Of a stretch of DNA of 64,000 nt, positions 38,031 to 46,928 are shown in pieces. Origin of the DNA: Rubinisphaera margarita (lineage in GTDB: Bacteria > Planctomycetota > Planctomycetia > Planctomycetales > Planctomycetaceae); the NCBI RefSeq assembly GCF_022267515.1, contig NZ_JAKFGB010000015.1, positions 186,001 through 250,000 of the forward strand. The letters are read 5' to 3'. How positions within the stretch are numbered: the stretch's first letter is position 1; each line of letters starts with the position of its first letter. The notes beneath the pieces are model-generated. The model was not told where the DNA came from. It saw nothing but the letters and a program-made list of their open reading frames with translations, and did not search any database. A program made the translations under genes and the position numbers.

Positions 38031-39563
38031 TTACGCGGCCAGGTTGCGATCGTCTTCGAAGGCTTCCGGCGCGGGAGTGGACTGCTGCAGGTCTTCGATC
38101 TGTTCCAGCAGGTCGCGGATGACGCGTTCGGTTTCGCGGCGTTCGCTGCTGCGTTTCCTCTGGGCGGCTTCCCATTCGCGGCGAGCCGACTGGACACGGG
38201 TCCGTTCCTGATCGGCCAGCGTGCGATGGTGTTCCCACTTGATGAGGCTCTCGTGGATCCACTTTCGTGTCGACGCCTCAAGGGAACGCGTTTCCTGATA
38301 ACGGCTGCGGAGCTCGGTGAAATCGTTTTGCAGAGCTTCCGAGGCGGCTTCCAGCGTCTGTCGAGCCGAGTCGAACTCTTCACTCAACTGTTCACGGATG
38401 GACTCGAGCCGCGCTTCATCGAAGGCATCGTCCTGCTCGGCGGCGATCTCGCTGCGAAGGGCTTCGGTCTGAAGTCGCAGTAAAAGCGTGTCGCGGTGCG
38501 TGTCTTCGATTTCGAGTCGGACCTTCTGCAGACGTTCCTGCTGATGAAGCACGAACTCCTGTTGCCGGTTGACCAGAGACTGCTGTTCGTCGAGTCGCTG
38601 TTCCAACTGACTGCGATACACCAGCCACTCGGCTCCTTCTCGTTCCAGTTCGTTCCTCTGCGCTTCGAGGGCGGCCGACTCTTCGTCCAGTTGTTCGCGA
38701 ACGGCTCGCTCTTCGCGGAACAGGCTGTCGGCCCGTTCGTCCAGCAACTGCCGGGCACGACCGAGCTGCTGCCGCAACCGGCGGTTCTGTTCGGAGAAAG
38801 TCTGTAGCGACTGCTGAGTCTGTTGAGCTTCGAGCTGTGCCTGATGCCTCCGCTGCTCGAACTGATTCCGCAGTCGTTCGAGGTGATCTTCCTGCAGACG
38901 TAGCCGACGGGTCGCCTGGTTCTGCTGCTGGCTGATTTCTTCGAGCTGAACGCGGCAGAACTCTTCGAACTCTTCCCGCTTCGTGGCGAGCAGTTGATCG
39001 GCTTCGTTCTGAACGCGGGAGATCTCTTCGAGCCGCGAAGTGCGAAGATGCTCCAGCTCCGCTTCGGTTTCGCGGACGTGCTCTTCGTAGCTGCGTTTTT
39101 CGCGATCCAGAGCGGCTCGTTCGTTGTCGACCGATTCGCGGTCCTGCTCGACGAGCCGACTTTCCGCCGACACGTTCTGCTCACGATCCGAGACCGCTTC
39201 TTCCCGCTCGGTGACTTCGGTTTCCCGCTGAGCGAGGTCGAGTTTGGTTTGCTCAACCCATTTGGAAAATCTCGTCTGACGCTCGGTCAGTTCGTCCGAC
39301 TTTTCGTTGAGTTGTGATTCCTGGTGCTCCAGCTCGGCCAGGCGCAGACGCAGCTGGTCGAAAATGCGGCCCGCATCGGCGAGAAGCGGATCAGCGGGGC
39401 GGCCTCCGGCGGGCAGCGCAGGGCTGGCGGCGGGACGAATGGAGGAATGCTCCGACGACCGCGCAGCGGCAGAGGCGGTCGATTCGCTGGATTCCTGGCC
39501 GGGAACAGACGACGCCGACCCCGGGAGGGATCGGCGCGCGTTTGATTCAGACTCGTGGCTCAC
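38031..39563 (-). CDS. Long coiled-coil protein
   Basis: A 510-residue protein of almost continuous coiled coil (about 70-490), very rich in Glu, Arg, Gln and Leu, after a Ser/Ala/Pro-rich N-terminus of about 60 residues. The start codon is GTG 39563, with AGGGAAGGGAG upstream. Apart from that first residue there is no Met, and only one Cys is present. No globular domain can be named. It resembles the many 'chromosome segregation ATPase-like' planctomycete coiled coils but has no ATPase head. A structural or scaffold role inside the cell is plausible. It runs on the minus strand in the same direction as the thioredoxin gene upstream. Confidence 0.85.
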   Translation of the reverse strand: MSHESESNARRSLPGSASSVPGQESSESTASAAARSSEHSSIRPAASPALPAGGRPADPLLADAGRIFDQLRLRLAELEHQESQLNEKSDELTERQTRFSKWVEQTKLDLAQRETEVTEREEAVSDREQNVSAESRLVEQDRESVDNERAALDREKRSYEEHVRETEAELEHLRTSRLEEISRVQNEADQLLATKREEFEEFCRVQLEEISQQQNQATRRLRLQEDHLERLRNQFEQRRHQAQLEAQQTQQSLQTFSEQNRRLRQQLGRARQLLDERADSLFREERAVREQLDEESAALEAQRNELEREGAEWLVYRSQLEQRLDEQQSLVNRQQEFVLHQQERLQKVRLEIEDTHRDTLLLRLQTEALRSEIAAEQDDAFDEARLESIREQLSEEFDSARQTLEAASEALQNDFTELRSRYQETRSLEASTRKWIHESLIKWEHHRTLADQERTRVQSARREWEAAQRKRSSERRETERVIRDLLEQIEDLQQSTPAPEAFEDDRNLAA

Positions 39564-39649
39564 GTGGGACTCCCTTCCCTGCGTGTATCACTTCACAGCG
39601 TCAGACGCTGCTCATATCGGTCGTATCGGCGACGTTCGCCGCGAGCCGA

Positions 39650-39976
39650 TTATAGATGCTTTTCCAGAGTTGCTGCAAGTTGCTCTTTGGGCACCACGCC
39701 GGTCAGTCGTTCGACCAGTTCGCCTTCCTTGAAGATCATCAGGGTCGGGATGGCGCTGATGCCGTGCTCGGAAGCGATGTTCGGGTTGTCATCCGTGTTC
39801 AACTTGCCGATCCGGGCCTTGCCCTTGTACTGATCGGCCAGCTCTTCGATGGTCGGGGTCAGCATTTTGCAGGGGCCGCACCACGGGGCCCAGAAATCGA
39901 CGAGAACGGTCTGATCGCCCTGCAATACTTCCGTTTGGAAATTGTCGTCGGTAAACTCGATCACATTGCCGGCCAT
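39650..39976 (-). CDS. trxA: Thioredoxin
   Basis: A 108-residue thioredoxin, which reduces protein disulfides in the cytoplasm with electrons from thioredoxin reductase. The active site is WCGPC (Cys33 and Cys36), and 'NIASEHGISAIPTLMIFKEGELVERLTGVVPKEQL' contains the cis-Pro loop (IPT). The start is ATG 39976, giving the usual 'MAGNVIEFTDDNF' N-terminus; the frame remains open to 40081, but the extra part has no ribosome site. A consensus promoter lies at 40101-40128, about 125 bases upstream. Confidence 0.98.
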   Translation of the reverse strand: MAGNVIEFTDDNFQTEVLQGDQTVLVDFWAPWCGPCKMLTPTIEELADQYKGKARIGKLNTDDNPNIASEHGISAIPTLMIFKEGELVERLTGVVPKEQLAATLEKHL

Positions 39977-40100
39977 AACTCTGGTCCAATCCTTTATTAA
40001 ATTTGTGTCTCTCTCGGTCCTGTCAGAACCGGATTTACGGACTTGCTTATTCAGACCGATCGCTCTGAAAAAAGACGTCACGGCCGATGATCAATGCCGT

Positions 40101-40128
40101 ATTATAGGTCTGACCAGTCAGGTGTCAA
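40101..40128 (-). promoter_or_regulatory. Sigma-70 consensus promoter for trxA
   Basis: On the minus strand TTGACA, 16 bases, TATAAT: both hexamers match the housekeeping consensus exactly, though the 16-base spacer is one short of optimal. Transcription should start near 40094 and give a leader of about 118 bases before the trxA start. The spacer has CTGAC and GTCAG as inverted repeats two bases apart, a possible operator within the promoter. Confidence 0.8.
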
Positions 40129-40183
40129 CGTTCTCCCGGACGCTCCGACTGACCGGGCTTTCACCCCGACAGGATCCCATTTC

Positions 40184-41155
40184 ATGCGAGAAATCAGGCA
40201 GCGAAGGCGAATTGCAGATTCTGCACGACATGCAGCACTCCCGCTCGTCCCCCCGTGTCTGGCCGTGATTCTCGGTTTGTGCCTGTCGACACTTCCCGGA
40301 GTCGCCCTGTTCGCGCAATCTCCGTTCGACTCGCCACCTCCGTCGGCTTCCCCATTCGAGACACCGGCTGGGCAAGATGAGCCGCCTGCGGGAATTCCAC
40401 AGTCCGGCGTTTCTGTCAACGACATCAGCCCCTGGCTTCGCGATGTTCCCATCAAAACGAGCCGGGCCGGATTCCTTCCCGAAGAAAACGAACTCTACTA
40501 CCGCGTCCTCGCTTATGCCCGCACTGCCGATCCCCAGGCCCTCCGCGAGGCGGCTCAGGAATTCCTGAAGCAGCGGTGGGAGCAGTCGAAGTACAAGCAC
40601 CTGCCGGTCGAGAAGTTCCCCGTTTATGTCGACATGTATCTCGACCCCCAGGCTTACCAGGGGCGGCCGGTTATCATGACAGGCCACATCCAGCGGGCGG
40701 TCGTCAGTGACGCCGGCAAGAACGATTTCGCGATTGATCAACTCTGTGAAACCTGGCTCTTCACCGACGATTCACAGGCCAATCCCACCGTGGTGCTCTC
40801 GACCGAGCTGCCTGAAGGGTTCCCGGTCGGCGAACAAGCGGTCGATCATGTCACGGTCACCGGTTATATCTATCGCATGTATACGTATGAAGCCCGCGAT
40901 ACCGGCCGGTTCGCTCCGGTGCTGATGGCCAATCGCATCGACTGGACCTCTCCCGCTGCGGCAAAGCCCGACTACTCCTGGATCACCATCCTGCTGATTG
41001 GCGTTGGCCTGGCGATCTTCAGTTTGTTCATCGCTCTCACGCTGCATCAGCAATGGTTGCTGGACCGCGAATCGAAGCGGACTCCTTTTGAAGAGTTGAA
41101 CGCCACGCCGCCGGAGTCGTTCGGCTCAGACACCAAAGGCTCCGCCAAACGCTGA
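40184..41155 (+). CDS. Exported hypothetical protein with C-terminal membrane helix
   Basis: A 323-residue protein from ATG 40184 (AGGA upstream). A basic N-terminus and hydrophobic segment (about 21-45) look like a signal peptide ending 'VALFAQ'. A Pro/Ser-rich stretch follows, then a globular middle of about 180 residues containing 'EFLKQRWEQSKYKHLPVEKFPVYVDMYLDPQAYQGRPVIMTGHIQRAVV' and 'VTGYIYRMYTYEARDTGRFAPVLMANRIDW', and a C-terminal helix (about 269-292) with a charged tail inside. The middle resembles the OB-like domain seen in other planctomycete exported proteins; I cannot name it. It shares a divergent gap with trxA and is followed by purN after 46 bases. Confidence 0.8.
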   Translation: MREIRQRRRIADSARHAALPLVPPCLAVILGLCLSTLPGVALFAQSPFDSPPPSASPFETPAGQDEPPAGIPQSGVSVNDISPWLRDVPIKTSRAGFLPEENELYYRVLAYARTADPQALREAAQEFLKQRWEQSKYKHLPVEKFPVYVDMYLDPQAYQGRPVIMTGHIQRAVVSDAGKNDFAIDQLCETWLFTDDSQANPTVVLSTELPEGFPVGEQAVDHVTVTGYIYRMYTYEARDTGRFAPVLMANRIDWTSPAAAKPDYSWITILLIGVGLAIFSLFIALTLHQQWLLDRESKRTPFEELNATPPESFGSDTKGSAKR

Positions 41156-41201
41156 TCCATTCCGCACCCTCTCTCCTCTGACTGCTCTGCAAGACTGTTT
41201 C

Positions 41202-41861
41202 ATGACCGAGACTTACCCCCCTTCGCAGCCGCTCGGACGGCCGGTTCGACTGGCCGTCCTCATCTCCGGCGGCGGCACCACGCTCGACAACTTCATGACG
41301 CGGATCGGAAACGGTTCCCTCGCCGCAGATGTCTCACTGGTGATCGCCTCGCGTCCCGACTGTGGCGGCGTCGGCAAAGCCGAGAAGCACGGCCTGCCGC
41401 TCGAAGTCTGCGCCCGGAAAGAGTTTCCCGATACCGCCAGCTTCAGCGAACGGATCTTCGGCCTGTGCCGCGAGCATCAGGTCGATCTCGTCATCCTCGG
41501 CGGCTTCCTCAGCCTGCTCCGCATTCCGGACGACTATCTCAATCGTGTGATGAATATTCATCCCTCGTTGATTCCCGCCTTCTGCGGCAAGGGCTTCCAC
41601 GGCTCGCACGTGCACGAAGCGGCCTGGCAGCGGGGCGTGAAAATCGCCGGCTGCACGGTCCACTTCGCCGACAACGAATACGACCACGGCCCAATCATCG
41701 TTCAACGAGTGACATCGATCGCCTACAACGACACACCGACCGAGATCGCCGCCAAGGTCTTCCGAGAAGAATGCGAAGCCTACCCGGAAGCGATCGAACT
41801 GTTCGCCCAGGGCCGCCTCCGCGTCGAAAACCACCGCGTCGAGATCGTGGAACCGCTGTAG
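41202..41861 (+). CDS. purN: Phosphoribosylglycinamide formyltransferase (GAR transformylase)
   Basis: A 219-residue enzyme of purine synthesis that moves a formyl group from 10-formyltetrahydrofolate to GAR. The catalytic Asn-His-Asp are in place: 'MNIHPSLIPAF' carries Asn and His, and 'EYDHGPII' the Asp. Start block 'LAVLISGGGTTLDNFM' matches the usual GSGSNL loop, with GGGTTL in its place. 'CTVHFADNEYDHGPIIVQ' is the family's C-terminal block. The gene follows the exported hypothetical protein gene, an unrelated neighbour. It may be read from its own promoter. Confidence 0.95.
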   Translation: MTETYPPSQPLGRPVRLAVLISGGGTTLDNFMTRIGNGSLAADVSLVIASRPDCGGVGKAEKHGLPLEVCARKEFPDTASFSERIFGLCREHQVDLVILGGFLSLLRIPDDYLNRVMNIHPSLIPAFCGKGFHGSHVHEAAWQRGVKIAGCTVHFADNEYDHGPIIVQRVTSIAYNDTPTEIAAKVFREECEAYPEAIELFAQGRLRVENHRVEIVEPL

Positions 41862-41931
41862 GGCACGCTCCCGCCTGCCGGGCGTTCCATTGTGATCTGA
41901 TCGAGCAATAGAGCCGGCCTGAACTGCCGAA

Positions 41932-41974
41932 GGGGTGGCCCCGAAAGATTCTTTCGGGGCGGCGCAGCCGTCGG
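41932..41974. repeat. Palindromic repeat, family B (CCCCGAAAGA ... TCTTTCGGGG)
   Basis: GGGGTGG followed by a perfect 10-bp palindrome around one central base (CCCCGAAAGA and TCTTTCGGGG), then CGGCGCAGCCGT. The copy at 63743-63787 differs mainly at the centre base and the far flank. Two copies are in the window. Confidence 0.85.
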
Positions 41975-42075
41975 AGAAGGGGGATTTGACGTCTAATTGA
42001 GAGGTGGTGCAGTCATCTGAAGTACGATGGGAAGGCTGTCAGTCCTGGCACACGGCAGGTGCATTCTCCTACGAA

Positions 42076-42104
42076 GGGGTGGCACAGATATTCCTGTCTG
42101 TGCG
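42076..42104. repeat. Palindromic repeat, family C, first copy of an inverted pair
   Basis: GGGGTGGCACAGATATTCC and TGTCTGTGCG: CACAGA pairs with TCTGTG around a loop. It is the reverse-complement partner of the element at 42186-42211, 80 bases away, so the two can also pair with each other over a longer distance. Confidence 0.8.
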
Positions 42105-42185
42105 TAATCGATTGCTCATCTCGTTCGCGGTCGATCCACTCATTGAGAGTTCTCAACGACTCGACTCCGCAGCCATGTTTTTCGT

Positions 42186-42211
42186 CCACAGACAGGAATG
42201 TCTGTGCCACC
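42186..42211. repeat. Palindromic repeat, family C, second copy of an inverted pair
   Basis: CCACAGACAGGAATGTCTG then TGCCACC: ACAGACA and TGTCTGT form a stem around GGAA. The copy near 48058 and the more diverged pair at 58865-58888 and 59000-59023 belong to the same family. Confidence 0.8.
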
Positions 42212-42486
42212 GACTGAAATTGACGGGAACGAATCACAAGTATCGACGTGCAGAAAATGATCAGGCTACCGGCTACCGCGGGATCCACTTCAGTTGACGT
42301 GTGTCATTCGAGAATCCCGGGATGGCTCTGATCGCTCGGTGATCAGGGCGGCGAAGCCACCGTTTGAGGCCCGTGAAAAACACGGAGTCTTTCTCTGCCG
42401 ATCCAGGGCTCTGTGACGCGAGACCTCAAATCGCACTTCGCCCACCGCTGCCACCCGTCGATGGGGCATTCAAGGACGAACCTGTC

Positions 42487-43716
42487 TTACGGGTGCCGAT
42501 CGGTCGTTTGTTCGTCCATCGCCTGCTTCCATTCGCCCTTCACCTTCTCGTTGTCCAGGTTCCGCTGCGAATAGTGCAACAACAGATACAGCACGAGGAT
42601 AAGCAGTGCGATCCCAGTCACGATCCGAAAAAGCAGCTGTCCAAGTTCAGCCCAGGTGAATGCCCGGTGGTCAACCGTTTGCAGCGCAACCGGGAGATCG
42701 TCCACCAGCCATTTTTCCTGGAACCGTTCGTCGACCGGTTCCCCGGCAGCGATCCATTGGGCTTCGTCGGCTGCGACGAGCGCTCTCAACTCCAGCGCCT
42801 GCGGGCGTTCCGTTCGATAGTTTTCCTCGAGCTTCTCCCACGGCACGTTCTCCTGCATGCGGATCGCGTCCCTGGCCTGCTCCGTGTAGTATTTGGCCGC
42901 GTAGGTCCAGCCGGTTTCGCGTGCCCCCTCGGCAGCCGTGAGATAAGCGTAAGCGGCCAGTCGCTGCTGAGTCGGTTTCCCATCAACGGCACGTTCCAGA
43001 AGCGAGCCCAGTGCGGCAAGGAGAATTGGCGAGTCGGCTCGTCCGAACCGGAGCATTCCGACAATCGCTTCGCGAGCGTCGTCATACGAAATCGATTCGG
43101 CATCGGCCCCCTCAACGACAGTCTGTCCGTTCTTAACCGACGAGAGATAAAGCTCAAACGACTCCTCGGGCGGCATCCAGCCGTCTTCCGTCATCGAATG
43201 TCGAGCCCAGTCAATCACGAGGATCTGATACCGCTCGCGGCCGAAGTGAGCGTCAGGATTGATCTCCAGGGCTCGTCGAAGAGGAACGAGACCTTCATCG
43301 AGGCGACCGGCGTGGACAAGGACCGTGCCGAGGTTGGCGAGCGTTTCATAGCGATCGGGATCCATGGCGAGGGCCCGTTCCATAATCTCGATCGCTTCGC
43401 GCGAACGCTCCAGGCGGTCGTAACTGACGGCGAGGTCATCGTAAAGCGGCAATCGGGCGGGATCATCGTCCGACAACTCGTCCAGCCGCCGCAGGCGATC
43501 GCCGATCCGCCACTCGTCGTAAGCGGGCGAATGCACCGGAAAGAAACCAATCACCGCCTCATGCACCCCCGGCATCCGCGCCCGCTCCTGAGCTAGCGTG
43601 TCGTTATCCCACAAACACGCGTGAGCTGATGGCGCGATCGCAATAACGATGAATAGCGGCAGGATCGCGGTCAGACAGCAGATGTCACAAGGAATTCTGA
43701 GCCGGTTCATAGGCAA
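42487..43716 (-). CDS. TPR-type exported membrane protein, tandem paralogue 1
   Basis: A 409-residue protein with a signal-type N-terminus (about 1-33, ending 'SAHA'). A conserved block follows, 'CLWDNDTLAQERARMPGVHEAVIGFFPVHSPAYDEWRIGDRLRRL', and then TPR units ('LPLYDDLAVSYDRLERSREAIEIMERALAMDPDRYETLANLGTVLVHAGRLDEGLVPLRRALEINPD'). A C-terminal helix (about 362-385) ends in a charged tail inside the cell. The neighbour at 43759-45000 is a close paralogue with the same order of parts. Most of the protein should lie outside the cytoplasmic membrane, where the TPRs could bind other proteins. No enzymatic motif is visible. Confidence 0.88.
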   Translation of the reverse strand: MPMNRLRIPCDICCLTAILPLFIVIAIAPSAHACLWDNDTLAQERARMPGVHEAVIGFFPVHSPAYDEWRIGDRLRRLDELSDDDPARLPLYDDLAVSYDRLERSREAIEIMERALAMDPDRYETLANLGTVLVHAGRLDEGLVPLRRALEINPDAHFGRERYQILVIDWARHSMTEDGWMPPEESFELYLSSVKNGQTVVEGADAESISYDDAREAIVGMLRFGRADSPILLAALGSLLERAVDGKPTQQRLAAYAYLTAAEGARETGWTYAAKYYTEQARDAIRMQENVPWEKLEENYRTERPQALELRALVAADEAQWIAAGEPVDERFQEKWLVDDLPVALQTVDHRAFTWAELGQLLFRIVTGIALLILVLYLLLHYSQRNLDNEKVKGEWKQAMDEQTTDRHP

Positions 43717-43758
43717 TGCTCTCCTGGCGAATGAGTGCGGACCGGGCGTTGAGAAAGA

Positions 43759-45000
43759 TCAATCGGCGGGCAATGGTGCGGCCGACTGTTTGCGATTCTT
43801 GCGGCGTTTTGTTTCCCGTTGACCTCGTATGATGAGCCAGACGATCAGGGCTACAAAGAGAACTGGAATGCCGATCAAGAGCGAGTTGATTATGAATGCG
43901 AGCCGCTGCATACCCTCTGGCGAAGGCATTTTTGCGGATGTTTCGACGGCGTGGGGAACAAAAGCGATCGGTAACGAATCTGTCAGCCATTTCTTATGGT
44001 AGAGGTCGTCAACGGGCTTGCCGGCCTCAATCCATGCGAGTTCGTCGGCTTCCACAGCCTTCTGCAGGGCAACGGCTTGTTCCCGTTCCGCAGCATAATT
44101 GATCTGCAGTTGCTCCCAGGTGATCTTTTCTTGCCAGGCGAGCGCCCCCTCCGCCCGGTTCCTGTCATGAGTTGCCAAGTCAGTCCAGTTGAGCGATTCT
44201 GCGTGTTCTGCGGCCCTCAAGTACGCACGAGCTGCGAGTCGCTGTTGTCCATATTCAAGAAGATTCTCGCACATCGTGGCATGGAGTATTGAACCGAATG
44301 CCGTCAATAGGATGGGAGAGTCGGACTGACCGAAGCGAAGCATTCCCAGAATTGCTTTGATGGCCTCCTCATCTGAGACGCAATCCGCATCAACGCTTTT
44401 CACTTCAACCTTTCCGTCTTCGATGTCGGAAAGGTAGTCATTGAATTCCTGCTCCGGCGGCATCCACCCGTCTTCTGTCATCGTCGGGCGTGCCCATTCG
44501 ATGATGAGAATCTGATACCGCTCTCGGCCGAAATGGGCATCGGGATTGATGGTGATCGCTCTTCGCAGATAGTCGAGACCCTCGTCGAGTCGACCGGCGT
44601 GGACGAGAACGGTGCCCATGTTCGACAACGTCTCGTAGCGGTCCGAGTCGATGTTCAACGAGTCTTCGAGAACTGCGATTGCTTCCGTCTGCTGCCCGAG
44701 TCTGTCGTAACTCACGGAGAGATCGTCGTAGAGCGGAAGACGCAGTTCCGTTTCGGGCGGGAGCTTTTCGAGTCGTTGCAGGCGATCGGCGATTCGCCAT
44801 TCGTCATAAGCCCGGGAGTGAACCGGCATGAACCCGATCACCGCTTCATGCACGCCCGGCATGCGGGCCCGCTCTTCGGCCAGTGTATCGTGATCCCAGC
44901 GACAGGCGTGGGCGGTTGATGCTGTCAGCGACAGGCAAAATACGCCGCAACTGAAAAGCAGAAACGAGAGACCAAAACGGTCCGAAACGCGATGGGACAT
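43759..45000 (-). CDS. TPR-type exported membrane protein, tandem paralogue 2
   Basis: A 413-residue paralogue of the protein encoded 42 bases downstream. The signal part (about 1-32) is followed by the same conserved block, 'CRWDHDTLAEERARMPGVHEAVIGFMPVHSRAYDEWRIADRLQRL', and the same TPR region. A C-terminal membrane helix (about 367-391) and a basic tail complete it. The start is ATG 45000 with AAGGAAA upstream; the frame continues to 45036. The two genes read in one direction and look like a duplication. Differences are larger in the C-terminal third. Confidence 0.88.
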   Translation of the reverse strand: MSHRVSDRFGLSFLLFSCGVFCLSLTASTAHACRWDHDTLAEERARMPGVHEAVIGFMPVHSRAYDEWRIADRLQRLEKLPPETELRLPLYDDLSVSYDRLGQQTEAIAVLEDSLNIDSDRYETLSNMGTVLVHAGRLDEGLDYLRRAITINPDAHFGRERYQILIIEWARPTMTEDGWMPPEQEFNDYLSDIEDGKVEVKSVDADCVSDEEAIKAILGMLRFGQSDSPILLTAFGSILHATMCENLLEYGQQRLAARAYLRAAEHAESLNWTDLATHDRNRAEGALAWQEKITWEQLQINYAAEREQAVALQKAVEADELAWIEAGKPVDDLYHKKWLTDSLPIAFVPHAVETSAKMPSPEGMQRLAFIINSLLIGIPVLFVALIVWLIIRGQRETKRRKNRKQSAAPLPAD

Positions 45001-45286
45001 GGTTTCCTTCCTCAGACGGGGGGATCTATCGATCATGCTGATTCAGCGCACGGGTGTCAATCACAATCCAACAGGAGGTGAGGAGTTGTCGCTGGGACTT
45101 GAACAACCGGCACGATCGTCAGGATGTCTGCAGAGCGAGCCGCAGAACGCGTTCATTCCGTTCGTTCGCACCGATCTTCGGCGGGCAGGTTTCGGAGGTC
45201 CGGTCGCATTGATGACGTGTGCGCGGACAGCCGATTGAAGAAGAGAATCGTTCCGTTGTTTCGCAGTTCTGAATGTTGTCCCTGTT

Positions 45287-46099
45287 ATGCCTCGCGAACA
45301 GAAAGTCGGCCTCACGATGATCATCATGATCGTCGGTTTTGCCGGAGCGTTCTGCTTCCGCAAGCCGACTGAGGATCAGGCTGCGCCCCCCGAGTTGCAG
45401 CGGGAAGGGATGATCAACGAACAGATCGCCGAGTTCCGCACGCGACCCTATCTGCCGGGGCTCGATCAACAGCGGGAACAGGCCGCCCCTGCTCAGGACG
45501 ATCCTCTTCGCCAGCAGCTGGCCGCCTGGAACCTCGAAGCCGAACGCGATCCGCAGAGTCCGCTGCCGGCACCGATTGGCATGCTGATTCCGGTCGATAC
45601 GCCCGGGGCGGAACGTCCGGCCAGACGGCCAGCACCGACTCCGCCCGCTCCGATGCAGACCGTTTCGCGCGACGAGCCGACTGTTCCCGAGCCTCAGGAA
45701 CCAGCGACCGCGACACATACGGTGCAGCCGGGAGAGACACTGAGCGGAATCGCTTACCAGTACTATGGCTCGGCCTCCAAATATCTCGCGCTGTACGAAC
45801 TGAACCGGGATGTGCTTTCCAGCCCCAACGATCTTCGACCGGGGATGACGCTGAAGATTCCGACCAAATCGTCGAAGACTTCCCAGCCGGAAGAAGTGCG
45901 GGAAGCGAAGACACCTCCCGCGCCTCAGGTCTCCCAGCAGAATACGGCTCAGGGCCGCTTCATCGTCGATACCTGGCAGGAGCCCGCAGCAGAGCCGAAC
46001 GTGGAACCTGCCGAAAGCATGTTCGTCCCTGCTCGGACGAATCCGTTCAATCAGGCACGCGGCGAGAGCCCGTACTGGGGAACGCCGACTTATCGCTGA
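45287..46099 (+). CDS. Membrane-anchored LysM protein
   Basis: A 270-residue protein with one N-terminal helix (about 8-24), a Pro/Ala/Gln-rich linker (about 25-140), a LysM domain at 144-192 ('HTVQPGETLSGIAYQYYGSASKYLALYELN', ending 'LRPGMTLKIP') and a C-terminal Pro/Glu-rich tail. LysM domains bind peptidoglycan-type glycans, so this protein probably links the inner membrane to the cell wall, in keeping with the view that planctomycetes do have peptidoglycan. It stands alone; the transposase remnant downstream overlaps its end on the other strand. Confidence 0.92.
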   Translation: MPREQKVGLTMIIMIVGFAGAFCFRKPTEDQAAPPELQREGMINEQIAEFRTRPYLPGLDQQREQAAPAQDDPLRQQLAAWNLEAERDPQSPLPAPIGMLIPVDTPGAERPARRPAPTPPAPMQTVSRDEPTVPEPQEPATATHTVQPGETLSGIAYQYYGSASKYLALYELNRDVLSSPNDLRPGMTLKIPTKSSKTSQPEEVREAKTPPAPQVSQQNTAQGRFIVDTWQEPAAEPNVEPAESMFVPARTNPFNQARGESPYWGTPTYR

Positions 46100-46589
46100 C
46101 AGCGCCCGCCTTCGGGCCGCGATCTCTCTGCGAGACCTTCAAGTCAGGTCGACACGGCTGGACTCCTCGAGCCTCTCCGTCGCGCGGCCGAGAAGCACCG
46201 GCGTGAGGACTGGAGTCCGCCGGCTGCCACGGCTTCTGTGTTCTACGTTTCCCGGAGCGATCCCGTACCCGATCGCCCTCGCGGGGATCCTGCTTCGGGT
46301 CGAGCGGAACGTACGGAGAACGTCGGAGGAGAATCTCGCGAATCCGCCAGAGCTGGCCCTGTTTCCGCCAGCGGTCGAAGTACGTGTAGCACGTTTCCCA
46401 GGCGGGAAAATCGTGGGGCAGCATCCGCCACGTGCAACCGGTGCTCCAGCGATAGTTGATGGCGTTGATCACTTCCCGCAGATCCGTACTCCGTCTGCGG
46501 CCGCGTGACTGCGATTCTTCGACCAGCGGGCTGATCAGTTGCCAGCGGGCATTCGTGATGTCGCTGGGATAAGACTTACGTCGAGACAT
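46047..46589 (-). pseudogene. IS5-type (IS402 group, DUF4096) transposase remnant
   Basis: The first roughly 88 residues match the N-terminal domain of IS5-family transposases: 'YPSDITNARWQLISPLVEESQSRGRRRSTDLREVINAINYRWSTGCTWRMLPHDFPAWETCYTYFDRWRKQGQLWRI'. After that (from about 46325 downwards) the frame continues in Arg/Ser/Pro-rich sequence that does not match a transposase, and the DDE catalytic part is missing. The end of the open frame overlaps the LysM gene by 53 bases, which supports decay. I see no clear terminal inverted repeats. It is a trace of a mobile element in an otherwise quiet region. Confidence 0.8.
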
Positions 46590-46702
46590 AATTACAACTC
46601 CAACACCGGTCGATCGTCCCGACCAGCGGCTGTGAATCCAGGATCAAATGGCATCCCTGCCGGCCAATTCCGTCGGTTCTGTTCTCTACTGTCGTTGACC
46701 GG

Positions 46703-46897
46703 CTACGCCGAACCCTCGCCCGGCGGGGTCTGCCTCAGTCGTTCCATTTCCGGTTTCATCCACCGTCGGCAGAGTTCCGTCATCGGAATCTGATTCCGAG
46801 CCGCCTCGTGACGGATCGCCCGCCAGTCTGAGACGGGGATGAAAATGGAAATCTGCTTGCGCGCTTCGCTCCGACCTGCCACCACTTCGTCACCCAC
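46703..46897 (-). CDS. Small ribbon-helix-helix-like protein
   Basis: A 64-residue protein from GTG 46897, with GAGGAGG eight bases upstream. 'KQISIFIPVSDWRAIRHEAARNQIPMTELCRRWMKPEMERL' has the strand-helix-helix pattern of ribbon-helix-helix DNA-binding proteins, such as antitoxin and plasmid-type repressors. No toxin gene lies beside it. It is divergent from the HTH regulator gene and shares its promoter region, so the two could regulate that region together. Confidence 0.6.
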   Translation of the reverse strand: MGDEVVAGRSEARKQISIFIPVSDWRAIRHEAARNQIPMTELCRRWMKPEMERLRQTPPGEGSA

Positions 46898-46928
46898 TGC
46901 TCAGCCCTCCTCGTTCCGCTGAAACCCA

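Larger units (their letters stand above)
41862..42486. other. Gene-free spacer with three repeats
   Basis: A 625-base spacer between convergent genes purN and the TPR gene. It holds a family B palindrome (41932-41974) and an inverted pair of family C hairpins (42076-42104 and 42186-42211). Stretches in between have reading frames that run through the repeats and are not credible genes. The rest shows no structure I can name. Confidence 0.6.

Noticed and set aside
42076..42211. Possible CRISPR-like repeats
   Set aside because: The two copies are inverted relative to each other and there are no further units or regular spacers, so this is an inverted pair of palindromes.
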